A stretch of DNA of 64,000 bases from Pseudomonas entomophila (lineage in GTDB: Bacteria; Pseudomonadota; Gammaproteobacteria; Pseudomonadales; Pseudomonadaceae): assembly GCF_013523165.1 (NCBI RefSeq), contig NZ_JAAMQI010000002.1, positions 124,001-188,000 of the forward strand, read 5' to 3'. Of this stretch, positions 9,133 to 18,029 are shown piece after piece (within the stretch, counting starts at the first letter, position 1; each line of letters opens with the position of its first letter). The notes under the pieces were generated by a model. That model did no database searches. It saw only the letters and a list, made by a program, of their open reading frames with translations, and had not been told where the DNA came from. Both the position numbers and the translations under genes were made by a program.

Positions 9133-10131
9133 TCACTGCCCGCCATAGATCTGGTCGAACACGCCGCCGTCGTTGAAGTGGGTCTTCTGCACCGTGCGCC
9201 AGTCACCGAAGGTCTTTTCCACCGACAGGAAGTCCACCTTCGGGAAGCGGTCGGTGTACTTGGCCAGCACCGTCGCATCCCGCGGACGCAGGTAGTTCTG
9301 CGCGGCGATCTCCTGGGCGGCCGGCGACCACAGGTACTTCAGGTACTCCTCGGCCACGGCCCGGGTGCCCTTCTTGTCCACCACCTTGTCGACCACGCTG
9401 ACCGGTGGCTCGGCTTCGGCGGACACGCTCGGGTAGACCACCTCGAACTGATCGCGACCGAACTCGCGGGCGATCATCTCGGCCTCGTTCTCGAACGTCA
9501 CCAGCACGTCGCCGATCTGGTTGGTCATGAACGTGGTGGTGGCGGCGCGGCCTCCAGTGTCGAGGACCGGCGCCTGCCTGAACAGCTTGCCGACGAAGTC
9601 CCGGGCCTTGGCTTCGTCACCGCCGGTCTTGAGCACGTAGCCCCAGGCCGAGAGGTAGGTGTAGCGACCGTTGCCCGAGGTCTTGGGGTTGGGCACGATC
9701 ACCTGGACACCGTCCTTGAGCAGGTCCGGCCAGTCCTTGAGTGCCTTGGGGTTGCCCTTGCGCACGATGAACACCGTGGCCGAGGTGAACGGCGCGCTGT
9801 GGTTGGGCAGGCGGGTCACCCAGTCGTCCGGGACGAGCTGGCCGTGGTCCACCAGTGCATTGATGTCGGTGGCCATGTTCATGGTGATCACGTCCGCCGG
9901 CAGGCCGTCGATGACCGCGCGCGCCTGCTTGCTCGAGCCGCCGAAGGACATCTGCACGTTGGCCTTCTCGTGGTGCTCGGCCTCCCAGTGCTTCTGGAAC
10001 GCCGGGTTGTAGTCCTTGTAGAAGTCGCGCATTACGTCGTACGAGACGTTGAGCAGGGTAGGAGCAGCCTGGGCCAGGTTGCCGAGCGCAAGGCCGGCGA
10101 CCAGCAACGAAGCGCTGAAGAGTCTTTTCAC
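9133..10131 (-). CDS. sbp: Periplasmic sulfate-binding protein of the CysTWA ABC transporter
   Basis: A 332-residue secreted protein: 22-residue signal peptide ending AQA, then LLNVSYDVMRDFYKDYN, SFGGSSKQARAVIDGL, and NPKTSGNGRYTYL, all hallmark segments of Sbp/CysP. It captures sulfate (or thiosulfate) in the periplasm for ABC import. The gene starts with GTG after AAGGA. No permease or ATPase genes are adjacent, so this is a dispersed copy. Expression is normally under sulfur control (CysB), but I could not define a site. Confidence 0.94.
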   Translation of the reverse strand: MKRLFSASLLVAGLALGNLAQAAPTLLNVSYDVMRDFYKDYNPAFQKHWEAEHHEKANVQMSFGGSSKQARAVIDGLPADVITMNMATDINALVDHGQLVPDDWVTRLPNHSAPFTSATVFIVRKGNPKALKDWPDLLKDGVQVIVPNPKTSGNGRYTYLSAWGYVLKTGGDEAKARDFVGKLFRQAPVLDTGGRAATTTFMTNQIGDVLVTFENEAEMIAREFGRDQFEVVYPSVSAEAEPPVSVVDKVVDKKGTRAVAEEYLKYLWSPAAQEIAAQNYLRPRDATVLAKYTDRFPKVDFLSVEKTFGDWRTVQKTHFNDGGVFDQIYGGQ

Positions 10132-10154
10132 GACGCGTTCCTTGTTCGAGGGAG

Positions 10155-10196
10155 AAGGGCGATGGTCCGCGACTATAGCGGTTGGCCATCGCCCTT
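10155..10196 (-). terminator. Strong hairpin between K+ channel gene and sbp
   Basis: Perfect 11-bp inverted repeat AAGGGCGATGG / CCATCGCCCTT with a 20-base loop, lying just after the stop of the leftward K+ channel gene and before the sbp start. No clear U-run follows, so termination is plausible rather than certain. Confidence 0.55.
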
Positions 10197-10219
10197 ATAA
10201 AGACCGAAACGTGCTGTGC

Positions 10220-11044
10220 TTATTCGGTCTTGCGAAACAGCGCGCTGCCACAGCGGGCGCAGAAGGCGGCGCTGGGCTCGTGCTGCGGCTTGGCGCAGCT
10301 CGGGCAGTCGTGCACCAGTTGCCCCGGGCGCATGGCGCTGGCCAGTTCTGCCGTGAAGATCCCGGTGGGCACGGCGATGATCGAGTAACCGGTGATCATC
10401 ACCAGCGACGACAGCACCTGGCCCAGTGGCGTGGTCGGCACGATGTCGCCGAAGCCTACGGTGGTCAGCGTCACGATGGCCCAATAGATGCCCTTGGGAA
10501 TGCTGGTGAACCCATGCTCCGGGCCTTCGATCACGTACATCAGGGTGCCGAACACCGTAACCAGCGTCGAGACGCTGACCAGGAAGACGATGATCTTCTG
10601 CTTGCTGCCGTGCAAGGCGGTCAGCAGATAGTTGGCCTGGTTAAGGTAGGGGCCGAGCTTGAGGATCCGGAAGATCCGCAGCATGCGGATCACGCGGATG
10701 ATCAGCAGGTACTGCGCATCGCTGTAGTACAGCGCGATGATGCCCGGCACGATCGCCAGCAGGTCGACCAGGCCGTAGAAACTGAAGGCGTAGCGCAGTG
10801 GCTTGGGCGAACAGTACAGGCGCGTCAGGTATTCGAGCAGGAAGACCGTGGTGAACCCCCACTCGATGCCGGCCAGCACATGGGCGTAGTTGCGGTGCAC
10901 CGAATCGATGCTGTCGAGGATGACCGTGACCAGGCTGGCGAGGATGAGCAGCAGCAAGGCTTTGTCGAAACGGCGGCCGGCGGTGTTGTCGTTCTGGAAG
11001 ACGACGATGTAGAGGCGTTCGCGCAAGGAGAGTGAGGAGGACAT
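10220..11044 (-). CDS. Voltage-gated potassium channel with C-terminal zinc ribbon
   Basis: A 274-residue six-helix channel. The S4 helix carries regularly spaced arginines (LIIRVIRMLRIFRILKLG), the pore loop has the K+ selectivity filter TTVGFGD, and S6 follows. After the membrane part comes a short tail with two CxxC-type pairs (CPSC and CARC, ~20 residues apart) that look like a zinc ribbon. Prokaryotic Kv-type channels of this form are known in Pseudomonas. The ribbon may act in assembly or regulation; that is inference. Confidence 0.92.
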   Translation of the reverse strand: MSSSLSLRERLYIVVFQNDNTAGRRFDKALLLLILASLVTVILDSIDSVHRNYAHVLAGIEWGFTTVFLLEYLTRLYCSPKPLRYAFSFYGLVDLLAIVPGIIALYYSDAQYLLIIRVIRMLRIFRILKLGPYLNQANYLLTALHGSKQKIIVFLVSVSTLVTVFGTLMYVIEGPEHGFTSIPKGIYWAIVTLTTVGFGDIVPTTPLGQVLSSLVMITGYSIIAVPTGIFTAELASAMRPGQLVHDCPSCAKPQHEPSAAFCARCGSALFRKTE

Positions 11045-11198
11045 GAAAGCACAGGTTCCAAAGACAGAACCGCAAGGCTAGAAGTGGAGCAAGGTCCGTG
11101 GCAAGCGTTTCAAACCGGCAGAATTGATAGAAATGTCAGTTTCGCGTGCACGACGATTTCCTCATGCTACAGACTCATCGACAAGGTAGGGCCTAGTC

Positions 11199-12134
11199 AT
11201 GAAGATGAGAGACTGCACGTGGTCGAACCGTTTCTACCTGCACGACCGTTTCGTTGCCGAGGTGGGCGCCAGGAACCGTCGATTGGTGTGGGCAAGCGAC
11301 AGCCCAGTGGCTGCTTGTGATCACCGGGTGCGACTGCTGGAAACGGACGGGGATGGATCGTTGCTCAGGCCGTCTGACACAGGTGCAGGCCTGGCCTATA
11401 CCCCTCATGGCCATGCCAGCGGCTTGCTGCGCGATATACCCTGCGGCTTCAATGGCCAGCGGTTGGAGCACGCGATGCACGGCTACGCCTTGGGCAACGG
11501 CAAGCGGTTCTACTGTCCAAGCTTGCAGCGTTTCTTGCAGCCCGACCGGATGAGCCCCTTTCTGGCGGGTGGGCTCAATGCCTATGCGTATTGCCAGGGA
11601 GATCCCGTCAATCGAGCGGATCCCAGCGGCCATCTTCCTCAGATGAAGTCACCGGCTGCGCCGAAGATCCTGCCGGTGGCTCGGCATTCAGCGCTGGCTC
11701 CACTTTTCACACGCGATCTTCCGCCAGAAAAAGGCCGCATACGACTCACGTGGACGGGCGTACAGGTGGGCGTGCGCTGGTCCGACATCCAGCAGGCACT
11801 CCGTTCCTCGCGCTTGAGCCTTTCCAATCAGGGGCTTCGTGCCAGCATCCCTCTGGACAACATGTTCAGTGAGTTCGTAGGTGGTCACATGCAGATAAGC
11901 AAGAACGGCATTCAGCTCGAGGTGCCCACCTTCAAGGTGGCTACCACCGTGCGCAATGTCTCGACAGAGCCGCTCGCCGGAGCACTGAATGTCTCCGTTC
12001 CGTACGCCACGTTGTTGCAGTCGCAGAAGCGTATTTCATCGACGCGTACGACCATTGACATGGATTGGAAAACGGCAGGTCGCATAATGCTTGACAATGT
12101 CGCTGAAAAGATCAGATCACCAACGTCTGGCTGA
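11199..12134 (+). CDS. Orphan RHS repeat-associated core protein (small)
   Basis: A 311-residue protein that keeps only the end of an RHS protein: the core segment with YTPHGHASG, FNGQRLEHAMHGYALGNGKRFY, PSLQRFLQPDRMSPFLAGGLNAYAYC and GDPVNRADPSGH (residues ~65-148). The remaining ~160 residues are variable, as expected for a toxin-like C-terminal region, with no family I recognise. The long YD-repeat shell is missing, so it cannot form the usual cocoon alone. It may be a toxin-tip reservoir or a stand-alone gene; many P. putida strains have such short orphan genes. No obvious immunity gene follows. Confidence 0.85.
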   Translation: MKMRDCTWSNRFYLHDRFVAEVGARNRRLVWASDSPVAACDHRVRLLETDGDGSLLRPSDTGAGLAYTPHGHASGLLRDIPCGFNGQRLEHAMHGYALGNGKRFYCPSLQRFLQPDRMSPFLAGGLNAYAYCQGDPVNRADPSGHLPQMKSPAAPKILPVARHSALAPLFTRDLPPEKGRIRLTWTGVQVGVRWSDIQQALRSSRLSLSNQGLRASIPLDNMFSEFVGGHMQISKNGIQLEVPTFKVATTVRNVSTEPLAGALNVSVPYATLLQSQKRISSTRTTIDMDWKTAGRIMLDNVAEKIRSPTSG

Positions 12135-12167
12135 TCCGAGCTCCTGGCGTCAGTACAGCCCACTGTC

Positions 12168-12959
12168 TCATGACTGCGGTCCACGGTCTCGTCCAGGTCT
12201 CAGCCAGCCCAACCCATCCTCGGTGCGGCCCCGAGGGTGATATTCCGCGCCGATCCAGCCCGAGTAACCGATGCGCTCCAGATGATCGAACAGAAAACGA
12301 TGATTGATCTCCCCGGTACCCGGTTCATGGCGTCCCGGTGTGTCGGCCAACTGGACATGGCCGATCCGGTCCAGGTGGGTCTGGAGCGTTTGGGCCAAGT
12401 CACCTTCCATGATCTGCATGTGATAGAGGTCGTACTGCAGCAGCAGGTTGGCACTGCCGACCTCGGCCTGGATCGCCAGGGCCTGGGCTGTCCGGTTGAG
12501 ATAGAACCCCGGCACGTCACGGGTGTTGATCATCTCCATGAGCAGCGTGATCCCGGCGTCTTGCAATGCATCTACCGCATAGCGCAGGTTGTCGACGAAC
12601 GTACGCTGCACCAGCGCGTCGTCCCGGTTCGTGGGACGTATCCCTGCCAGGCAATTGATCTGCTGGGTGCCCAGGACCTTGGCATAGGCCATGGCCGTAT
12701 GCACCCCGGCGCGGAATTCTTCGATGCGGTCCGGGTGACAGGCGATGCCGCGCTCCCCACGCGCCCAATCGCCTGCCGGCAGGTTGAACAGCACCAGGGG
12801 CAGGCCATGGCGGTCCAGGCGCTCACGGATCTGCCTGGCGTCGAAAGCATAAGGAAACTGGCATTCCACACCGTCGAACCCGGCCTTGGCGGCGGCTTCG
12901 AAACGGGACAGGAAGTCCACTTCGGTAAAGAGCAAGGTCACATTGGCGGCGATGCGCAT
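12168..12959 (-). CDS. Hydroxypyruvate isomerase-like TIM-barrel protein
   Basis: A 263-residue sugar isomerase-like TIM barrel. Characteristic parts are FDGVECQFPY near the start, NCLAGI, LLMEMINTRDVPGFYL (metal-binding Glu), LLLQYDLYHMQIMEGDL (metal-binding Asp/His) and the terminal IGAEYHPRG (Glu). This matches Hyi/OtnI enzymes that interconvert hydroxypyruvate and tartronate semialdehyde or act on related ketoses. The usual partner genes (gcl, glxR) are absent nearby, so the substrate is open. The second of two tandem ATGs is chosen because GAAG lies seven bases before it. Confidence 0.85.
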   Translation of the reverse strand: MRIAANVTLLFTEVDFLSRFEAAAKAGFDGVECQFPYAFDARQIRERLDRHGLPLVLFNLPAGDWARGERGIACHPDRIEEFRAGVHTAMAYAKVLGTQQINCLAGIRPTNRDDALVQRTFVDNLRYAVDALQDAGITLLMEMINTRDVPGFYLNRTAQALAIQAEVGSANLLLQYDLYHMQIMEGDLAQTLQTHLDRIGHVQLADTPGRHEPGTGEINHRFLFDHLERIGYSGWIGAEYHPRGRTEDGLGWLRPGRDRGPQS

Positions 12960-13241
12960 CATTCGTCTTCTGCCTGGTGAAGGGGTGACGGTGTGGAACA
13001 AGGGTCTGTGCACGAATCCGCAAGCGAGTGGGCAGACGTGACGGACAGACGGTGACGATGTCCTGACGTCCAGGCACTCACGAGAACGCCCTCGAGTGCT
13101 GGACGCCTGAGCAGAACTGTTTTACCCGCAACGGGTCTGAACGCCATCTTCCCGGGCATCGTGCTGTTCCCGTAGGACCGTCTGGCGAACCTGATACGTC
13201 AGGAGCGCGAGAGGGCAAGAATCGACTTAGGGTGAAATGAA

Positions 13242-14162
13242 ATGGCGGGCAGCAGTTTTTTTGCGTTACTGGATGACATCGCGGCGCTACTGGATGACAT
13301 CTCGCTGATGAGCAAGGTCGCTGCGAAAAAGACGGCCAGTGTCCTGAGTGACGACTTGGCCGTCAATGCCGAGCAGGTGACGGGGATGAAGGCGGACCGC
13401 GAATTGCCCGTGGTCTGGGCCGTGTTCAAAGGCTCGCTCAAGAACAAGGCGATCCTGGTGCCCTGTGCGCTCCTGCTCAGCGCCTTCCTCCCGGCCGCCG
13501 TCAAGTGGCTGCTCATGGCAGGCGGTGTCTACCTGTGCTACGAAGGCTACGAGGCGATAAAGGACAAGTTTTCGCGCAAGGAGCAGGGCACGCAGGAGCC
13601 GAAAAAGAAGGCCGTTCCGCGAACCCCCGAAGCGCTTGCCGAGTACGAGAAGCGCAAGGTCAAAGGTGCCATCAAGACTGACTTCATCCTGAGCGCCGAG
13701 ATCATCGTCATCACCCTGAACGTCGTGGCCGAAGCGCCGCTGTATCAGCAGATCCTGACCTTGATCGTGATTGCGGTCGCCATGACCGTGGGCGTGTATG
13801 GCGTGGTGGCAGGCATCGTTCGCCTCGACGATGCCGGGTTCGCGCTCGCCAAATCCAAGGCCCAGGGCCTGTGGGGCAGGATGGTCAGGAAAGGTGGCCA
13901 GGTCCTGGTGTCGGCAGCCCCGCTGTTGATGAAGGCCCTGTCGTGGATCGGGACGGTTGCCATGTTCCTGGTCGGCGGGACGTTCGTGGCCGAAGGCATC
14001 GCGCCACTGGAGCATGCCGTCGAGGCCGTGGTCGCAGGCAGTGGAAGCTGGGGCGCGGTCGTCAAGATGGGCCTGTTTGGCGTGGTGGGGATCGTGTCGG
14101 GCTTCCTGGCAGCCGTGGCGGTGGGCGGCGTGTCCTGGGTGCGTGAGCGCGCAGCCCGTTGA
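13242..14162 (+). CDS. DUF808 family inner-membrane protein
   Basis: A 306-residue multi-pass membrane protein. The N-terminus (SSFFALLDDIAALLDDISLMSKVAAKKTA) is the signature of the DUF808/YedI family; several hydrophobic helices follow, with a charged cytoplasmic stretch near residues 110-140. Function of the family is not established. Monocistronic, flanked downstream by a REP pair. Confidence 0.9.
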   Translation: MAGSSFFALLDDIAALLDDISLMSKVAAKKTASVLSDDLAVNAEQVTGMKADRELPVVWAVFKGSLKNKAILVPCALLLSAFLPAAVKWLLMAGGVYLCYEGYEAIKDKFSRKEQGTQEPKKKAVPRTPEALAEYEKRKVKGAIKTDFILSAEIIVITLNVVAEAPLYQQILTLIVIAVAMTVGVYGVVAGIVRLDDAGFALAKSKAQGLWGRMVRKGGQVLVSAAPLLMKALSWIGTVAMFLVGGTFVAEGIAPLEHAVEAVVAGSGSWGAVVKMGLFGVVGIVSGFLAAVAVGGVSWVRERAAR

Positions 14163-14222
14163 TCGCAGGCCCGGGCCCATGGCCTGGGTTGCCTTGCCGA
14201 CCTGGCGGATCGATGCTCAGCC

Positions 14223-14299
14223 CCCTGTGGGAGCGGGCTTGCCCGCGATGCAGGCGGTGATGAGGCGGACGCTATCGCGGGCAAGCCCGCTCCCACAGG
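14223..14299. repeat. REP pair (BIME)
   Basis: Two intact REP units in opposite orientation, CTGTGGGAGCGGGCTTGCCC and its complement, with a ~22-bp spacer. They lie between two convergent genes and can form a long hairpin. Confidence 0.92.
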
Positions 14300-14390
14300 C
14301 CCATGATGGCCGGTCCAACCACGGTGTGGTCCTGCCCGCTTACCCTGTTCTCTACGCGACCACAGGACGCCGAAGTAGCGGGCAGACGCC

Positions 14391-15173
14391 TTAGAACTGC
14401 ACCTTGACCAGCAGGCTCGCGGTGTTCTGGTCGGTCTCGAAGGCGCTGCTGTCCTTGATCCCGTACTTGTTCTTCCAGTAGTCGTACTCGAAGCCGACGT
14501 ACAACTGCTTTTCACCCAGCTTCAAGGCCTTGCCCAGGTCGTACTTGATCTGCGGGTTGAAGTGCAGGTTGGCCTGGTAGGTGCCACGGCTGTTCACGTC
14601 GTTGTCGACCACCCAGTCCATGTAGCCATCGATCAGCACGTCCGAGCGGCCGACGGGAATCGTGTAGGACCAGACCGGGGTGATCTGCCAGACGTTGTCG
14701 CCCGGGCGGCTGCCATCGGTGGTGCGATGGTAGAAGTTGACCTGGAACCAGTCGAAACCAGGCACGGCGAGGTCGAAGCCGGGGCCGATCAGGTACGACT
14801 CGACGTCGCCTTCGCCGAACTCGTAGGTCATCGCCAACAGCACGTCCTTGACCGGGCCGAACGCGAGCTTCTGGTCGAAGATCTTGTTGAACGACAGGCG
14901 CGGAGTGATCTCGCCGTACAGCGTGCTGCGGCCGTTGCCCGAATCCTTCTTGCCGTTGTAGAAGATGCGGTCGACGAACACGAAGTTGTCGCCGTACTTC
15001 CAGGCGTCGGCGTGCTCGAAGGTAAAGGTCTGCTGGATCTCGGGGTTGACCTTGAAGTCGTGGCCGTACAGGTAGGTGAGGCTGTTGCCCTGCCACTGCA
15101 GCAGGTCGCCGGCAAGGCTGGTGCCGGTGGTCAGCAGGCCGGCGGCCAGTAGCAGGCTCTGGGAGATGCGCAT
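14391..15173 (-). CDS. Outer-membrane Tsx/OmpK-family channel
   Basis: A 260-residue outer-membrane beta-barrel with a 22-residue signal peptide (ending SLAGD). The start LLQWQGNSLTYLYGHDF and the alternating amphipathic strands ending in LLVKVQF (terminal Phe) fit the nucleoside-specific channel-forming Tsx/OmpK family. It likely passes nucleosides or related small solutes. The start at 15173 gives the signal peptide directly; a 55-residue upstream extension is not plausible. Guanine deaminase is encoded nearby (16.5 kb), a loose functional link only. Confidence 0.88.
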   Translation of the reverse strand: MRISQSLLLAAGLLTTGTSLAGDLLQWQGNSLTYLYGHDFKVNPEIQQTFTFEHADAWKYGDNFVFVDRIFYNGKKDSGNGRSTLYGEITPRLSFNKIFDQKLAFGPVKDVLLAMTYEFGEGDVESYLIGPGFDLAVPGFDWFQVNFYHRTTDGSRPGDNVWQITPVWSYTIPVGRSDVLIDGYMDWVVDNDVNSRGTYQANLHFNPQIKYDLGKALKLGEKQLYVGFEYDYWKNKYGIKDSSAFETDQNTASLLVKVQF

Positions 15174-15490
15174 TGCGAAGGAAGCTCCGGGTGTCAGTGT
15201 CGGCGTTGGCGGCCGTATCGTTAGGGTATGCACACAGGCGTCTGCCCAAGCACTCAGGCAGAGGGCGACCGAGGCTTGGCATGCGACAGGATGCAGGGGT
15301 GTCCAGGGTTTTCGAGCGTCAGCGCAGCGCGCCTGCAAGCCAGGCTGCTCGAAGGGCGCGCAGGTTACTGAGTTGTTGAGAGAAGCTCAAGCGTTCGATC
15401 GTGGAAGTTGACGTCGATAACTTGAGCGATCGATCAAGTTCGGCCCATTCTTCAATGGGTTTGAAGTGGCCGATGACGAGAACGACGATG
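15174..15490. other. Intergenic stretch holding a likely C-terminal continuation of the RHS gene
   Basis: On the minus strand, from ~15,510 to a stop at 15,319-15,321, one frame is open for over 60 codons and reads as normal protein (DDDIVVLVIGHFKPIEEWAE..., ending WLAGALR). It has no start codon of its own and lies one base out of phase with the RHS gene. The rest is the 5' region of the tsx-like gene. Confidence 0.55.
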
Positions 15491-16435
15491 TCATCGTCCG
15501 CTTCGTATCCCTAAGACTCGGTTTTTATGGTCGTGCGCGCCAGTGACCAAAGCACCTCCCACATTGAACAGAAAGCCGGTTGCTTCACCTTTCGAGAGCC
15601 ACGTGTAAGCCGCCGACAGATGAGCGCCACTGTTACTCCGCTCGTCTGCCTGCACCTGGGTGACGAGGGCAGCGTAGTGGCGGCTGCCCTCCATCGAAAT
15701 CCTGCTGTTGCCATGAGAGGCCAGGTTCGTGTTGACGTACTGGACGGATCGAGGGAAGGGTTCCAGGCGCTCGACCGGGTAGGCGGAAAAGGCAGCATCG
15801 AGCACCTGTCGCTCGGGGGACATGTGAAGGGCAGGCTTTCGCTTGTAGAAGAGCGCCTGCCGGGCGTCTTCCAGTTGCGTGGCGATGTACGCTTTTTTCT
15901 TCAGGACAATCGGCACTGAGGTCTTGAGCCCACTGGTCATGAGTGTCTTGATCAGTGGGCGTACAAAGGGGGTGTTGAATACTCTTACCCTGCCGCTGGG
16001 ATCTTGATGATTGACAGGGTCGTTCGCACAATACGCATAGGCATTGATGCCACCTGCGCCGAAGGGGCTCAGTACGTCTGCACTGAGAAAACGCCGTAGC
16101 GCAGGCTGATAGGCTCTGTGTCCGTTGCCCAGCAGATAGCCTCCGATGGCAGCGTCGAACAACATCCCTGTAAAGCCGACGGCCGATGGTGGCGAACACG
16201 AGAAGACATGGCCATAAGGCGTATAGATCATGCGCTGCGTCGTCTGCGCCGAGACTATCGCATGCACGGAGTTCTGCAGGTCGACCTTGAGCAGTCCGTT
16301 GGCCTGTGCATGCGAGTGCTGGGAAAGCCATGAGCCTTGGTGCTGCATCAGGTGCAGATGCCTGGTGTCTTCCAGGAGTTCAGTGAGATGCTCGGCGCGA
16401 TAGAACAGCACACGTCGATGTTGAGTTGAGGTCAT
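15491..16435 (-). CDS. Orphan RHS repeat-associated core protein, probably frameshifted at its 3' end
   Basis: A 314-residue short RHS protein. The core is clear: MIYTPYGHVFS, GFTGMLFDAAIGGYLLGNGHRAY, PALRRFLSADVLSPFGAGGINAYAYC, NDPVNHQDPSGR. The C-terminal ~170 residues are variable and of unknown activity. The annotated end (VLGIRSGR) is suspicious: removing one base from the CCC at 15509-15511 would join the protein to an open frame ending at 15,319, adding ~60 residues. The other orphan RHS gene (11.2 kb) has a different C-terminal region. Either protein could be a contact-dependent toxin remnant. Confidence 0.82.
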   Translation of the reverse strand: MTSTQHRRVLFYRAEHLTELLEDTRHLHLMQHQGSWLSQHSHAQANGLLKVDLQNSVHAIVSAQTTQRMIYTPYGHVFSCSPPSAVGFTGMLFDAAIGGYLLGNGHRAYQPALRRFLSADVLSPFGAGGINAYAYCANDPVNHQDPSGRVRVFNTPFVRPLIKTLMTSGLKTSVPIVLKKKAYIATQLEDARQALFYKRKPALHMSPERQVLDAAFSAYPVERLEPFPRSVQYVNTNLASHGNSRISMEGSRHYAALVTQVQADERSNSGAHLSAAYTWLSKGEATGFLFNVGGALVTGAHDHKNRVLGIRSGR

Positions 16436-16546
16436 AGATACGCTCTCCGGCAGCAGAGCGTGTACTGTGAGCCACCCCCGTGCACCTGAACAACTGACAA
16501 AACTGTCAGTCGTCCAGGCCGCGACCTGGAGGGCCTGGCGCGTGGA

Positions 16547-17851
16547 TTACCGTGTGTGCACGCACCGCCCGGCCGCATACGTCTCGCGCACCACCCGGTC
16601 ATCCCCCAGCGTCGTCAGCACGAACAGCGTCTCCTCGATGCTGCGCGACTGCTGCAGGCGGTAATCGAGCAGCGGCGTGGCCTTGTAGTCCAGTACCACG
16701 AAGTCTGCGTCATGCCCCGGCGCCAGGCTGCCGATGCGATCCTCCAGGCGCAGCGCACGCGCGCCACCCAGGGTCGCCAGGTACAACGACTTGAACGGGT
16801 GCAGGCGCACATCCTGCAATTGCATCACCTTGTAGGCCTCGTTCAACGTCGCCAGCAGCGAGAAGCTGGTACCGGCCCCCACGTCGGTACCCAGGCCCAC
16901 GCGCACGCCGAAGCGCTCGGCCTGGGGCAGGTTGAACAGGCCGCTGCCCAGGAACAGGTTCGAGGTCGGGCAGAAGGCCACCGCCGAGCCGGTCTCCGCC
17001 AGGCGCTGGCATTCGGCATCGCACAGGTGCACGCCATGGGCGAACACCGAGCGTTCGCCCAGCAGCCGATAGTGGTCGTAGACGTCCAGGTAGCCGCTGC
17101 GCTCGGGGTACAGGGCCTTGACCCAGTCGATCTCCTTGAGGTTCTCGGACAGGTGCGTGTGCAGGTACACGTCGGGGTATTCCTCGAGCAGGCGGCCGGC
17201 TGCGGCCAGTTGCTCGGGCGTGCTGGTGGGCGCGAAGCGGGGGGTCACGGCGTAGTGCAGGCGGCCCTTGCCGTGCCAGCGCTCGATCAGCGCCTTGCTG
17301 TCGTGGTAGCTGCTCTCGGCCGTGTCGGTCAGGTAGTCCGGCGCGTTGCGATCCATCATCACCTTGCCGGCGATCAGGCGCAGGTCGAGCCGCTCGGCCT
17401 CCTCGAACAGGGCCTGCACCGATTCAGGGTGCACGCTGCCGAACACCAGGGCGGTGGTGGTGCCGTTGCGCAGCAGTTCGCCGAGGAACAGCCGGGCGAC
17501 CTGGTCGGCATGGGCCTTGTCGGCGAACTGCCGCTCGCAGGGGAAGGTGTAGGTCTCGAGCCAGTCGAGCAGCTGCTCGCCGTAGGCACCGATCATGCCC
17601 GTCTGTGGGAAATGGATGTGCGTGTCGATGAAGCCGGGGGTGATCAGTGCATCGGTGTAGGTGACCACCTGGGTATCCGGCGTCAGGGTCGGCAGCAGCT
17701 CGCTGGCTGGGCCGACGGCGCTGATCCGGCCTTCGTCGACCACCAGCAGGCCGTCATCGAAGTAGGCGTAGGACGCGTCCAGGCCGACCTCGCTGGGGTC
17801 GGCCAGGCTGTAGAGAATGGCGGCGCGGTAGGCGGTGCGGGGTGTGCTCAT
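16547..17851 (-). CDS. guaD: Guanine deaminase
   Basis: A 434-residue zinc amidohydrolase that deaminates guanine to xanthine. Metal and catalytic motifs stand in order: DTHIHFPQ (~residue 84), HTHLSENL, FAHGVHL and GLGTDVGAGTS. The family-typical PCERQFAD segment is also present. The ATG at 17851 starts directly with the conserved N-terminal domain; the frame stays open upstream but runs through the divergent promoter. It is divergent from a GntR-type regulator gene, which may control it. Confidence 0.95.
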   Translation of the reverse strand: MSTPRTAYRAAILYSLADPSEVGLDASYAYFDDGLLVVDEGRISAVGPASELLPTLTPDTQVVTYTDALITPGFIDTHIHFPQTGMIGAYGEQLLDWLETYTFPCERQFADKAHADQVARLFLGELLRNGTTTALVFGSVHPESVQALFEEAERLDLRLIAGKVMMDRNAPDYLTDTAESSYHDSKALIERWHGKGRLHYAVTPRFAPTSTPEQLAAAGRLLEEYPDVYLHTHLSENLKEIDWVKALYPERSGYLDVYDHYRLLGERSVFAHGVHLCDAECQRLAETGSAVAFCPTSNLFLGSGLFNLPQAERFGVRVGLGTDVGAGTSFSLLATLNEAYKVMQLQDVRLHPFKSLYLATLGGARALRLEDRIGSLAPGHDADFVVLDYKATPLLDYRLQQSRSIEETLFVLTTLGDDRVVRETYAAGRCVHTR

Positions 17852-18029
17852 GCGGCTCTCGTCTGTCAGAAAAAGTGCAGCGTCGTAGGCCCTGTCCTCA
17901 GACGAGGCAGGGCACGTTCGACGCGGGCCATGGGTAAGCGTACCAGACCCGCAACGGCTCGCGCCGCCGGGCATCAAGTGCGCTACAATTGCGCCCCTTC
18001 GCCCAGCCCCATGACCCTTAAGGACCCCC

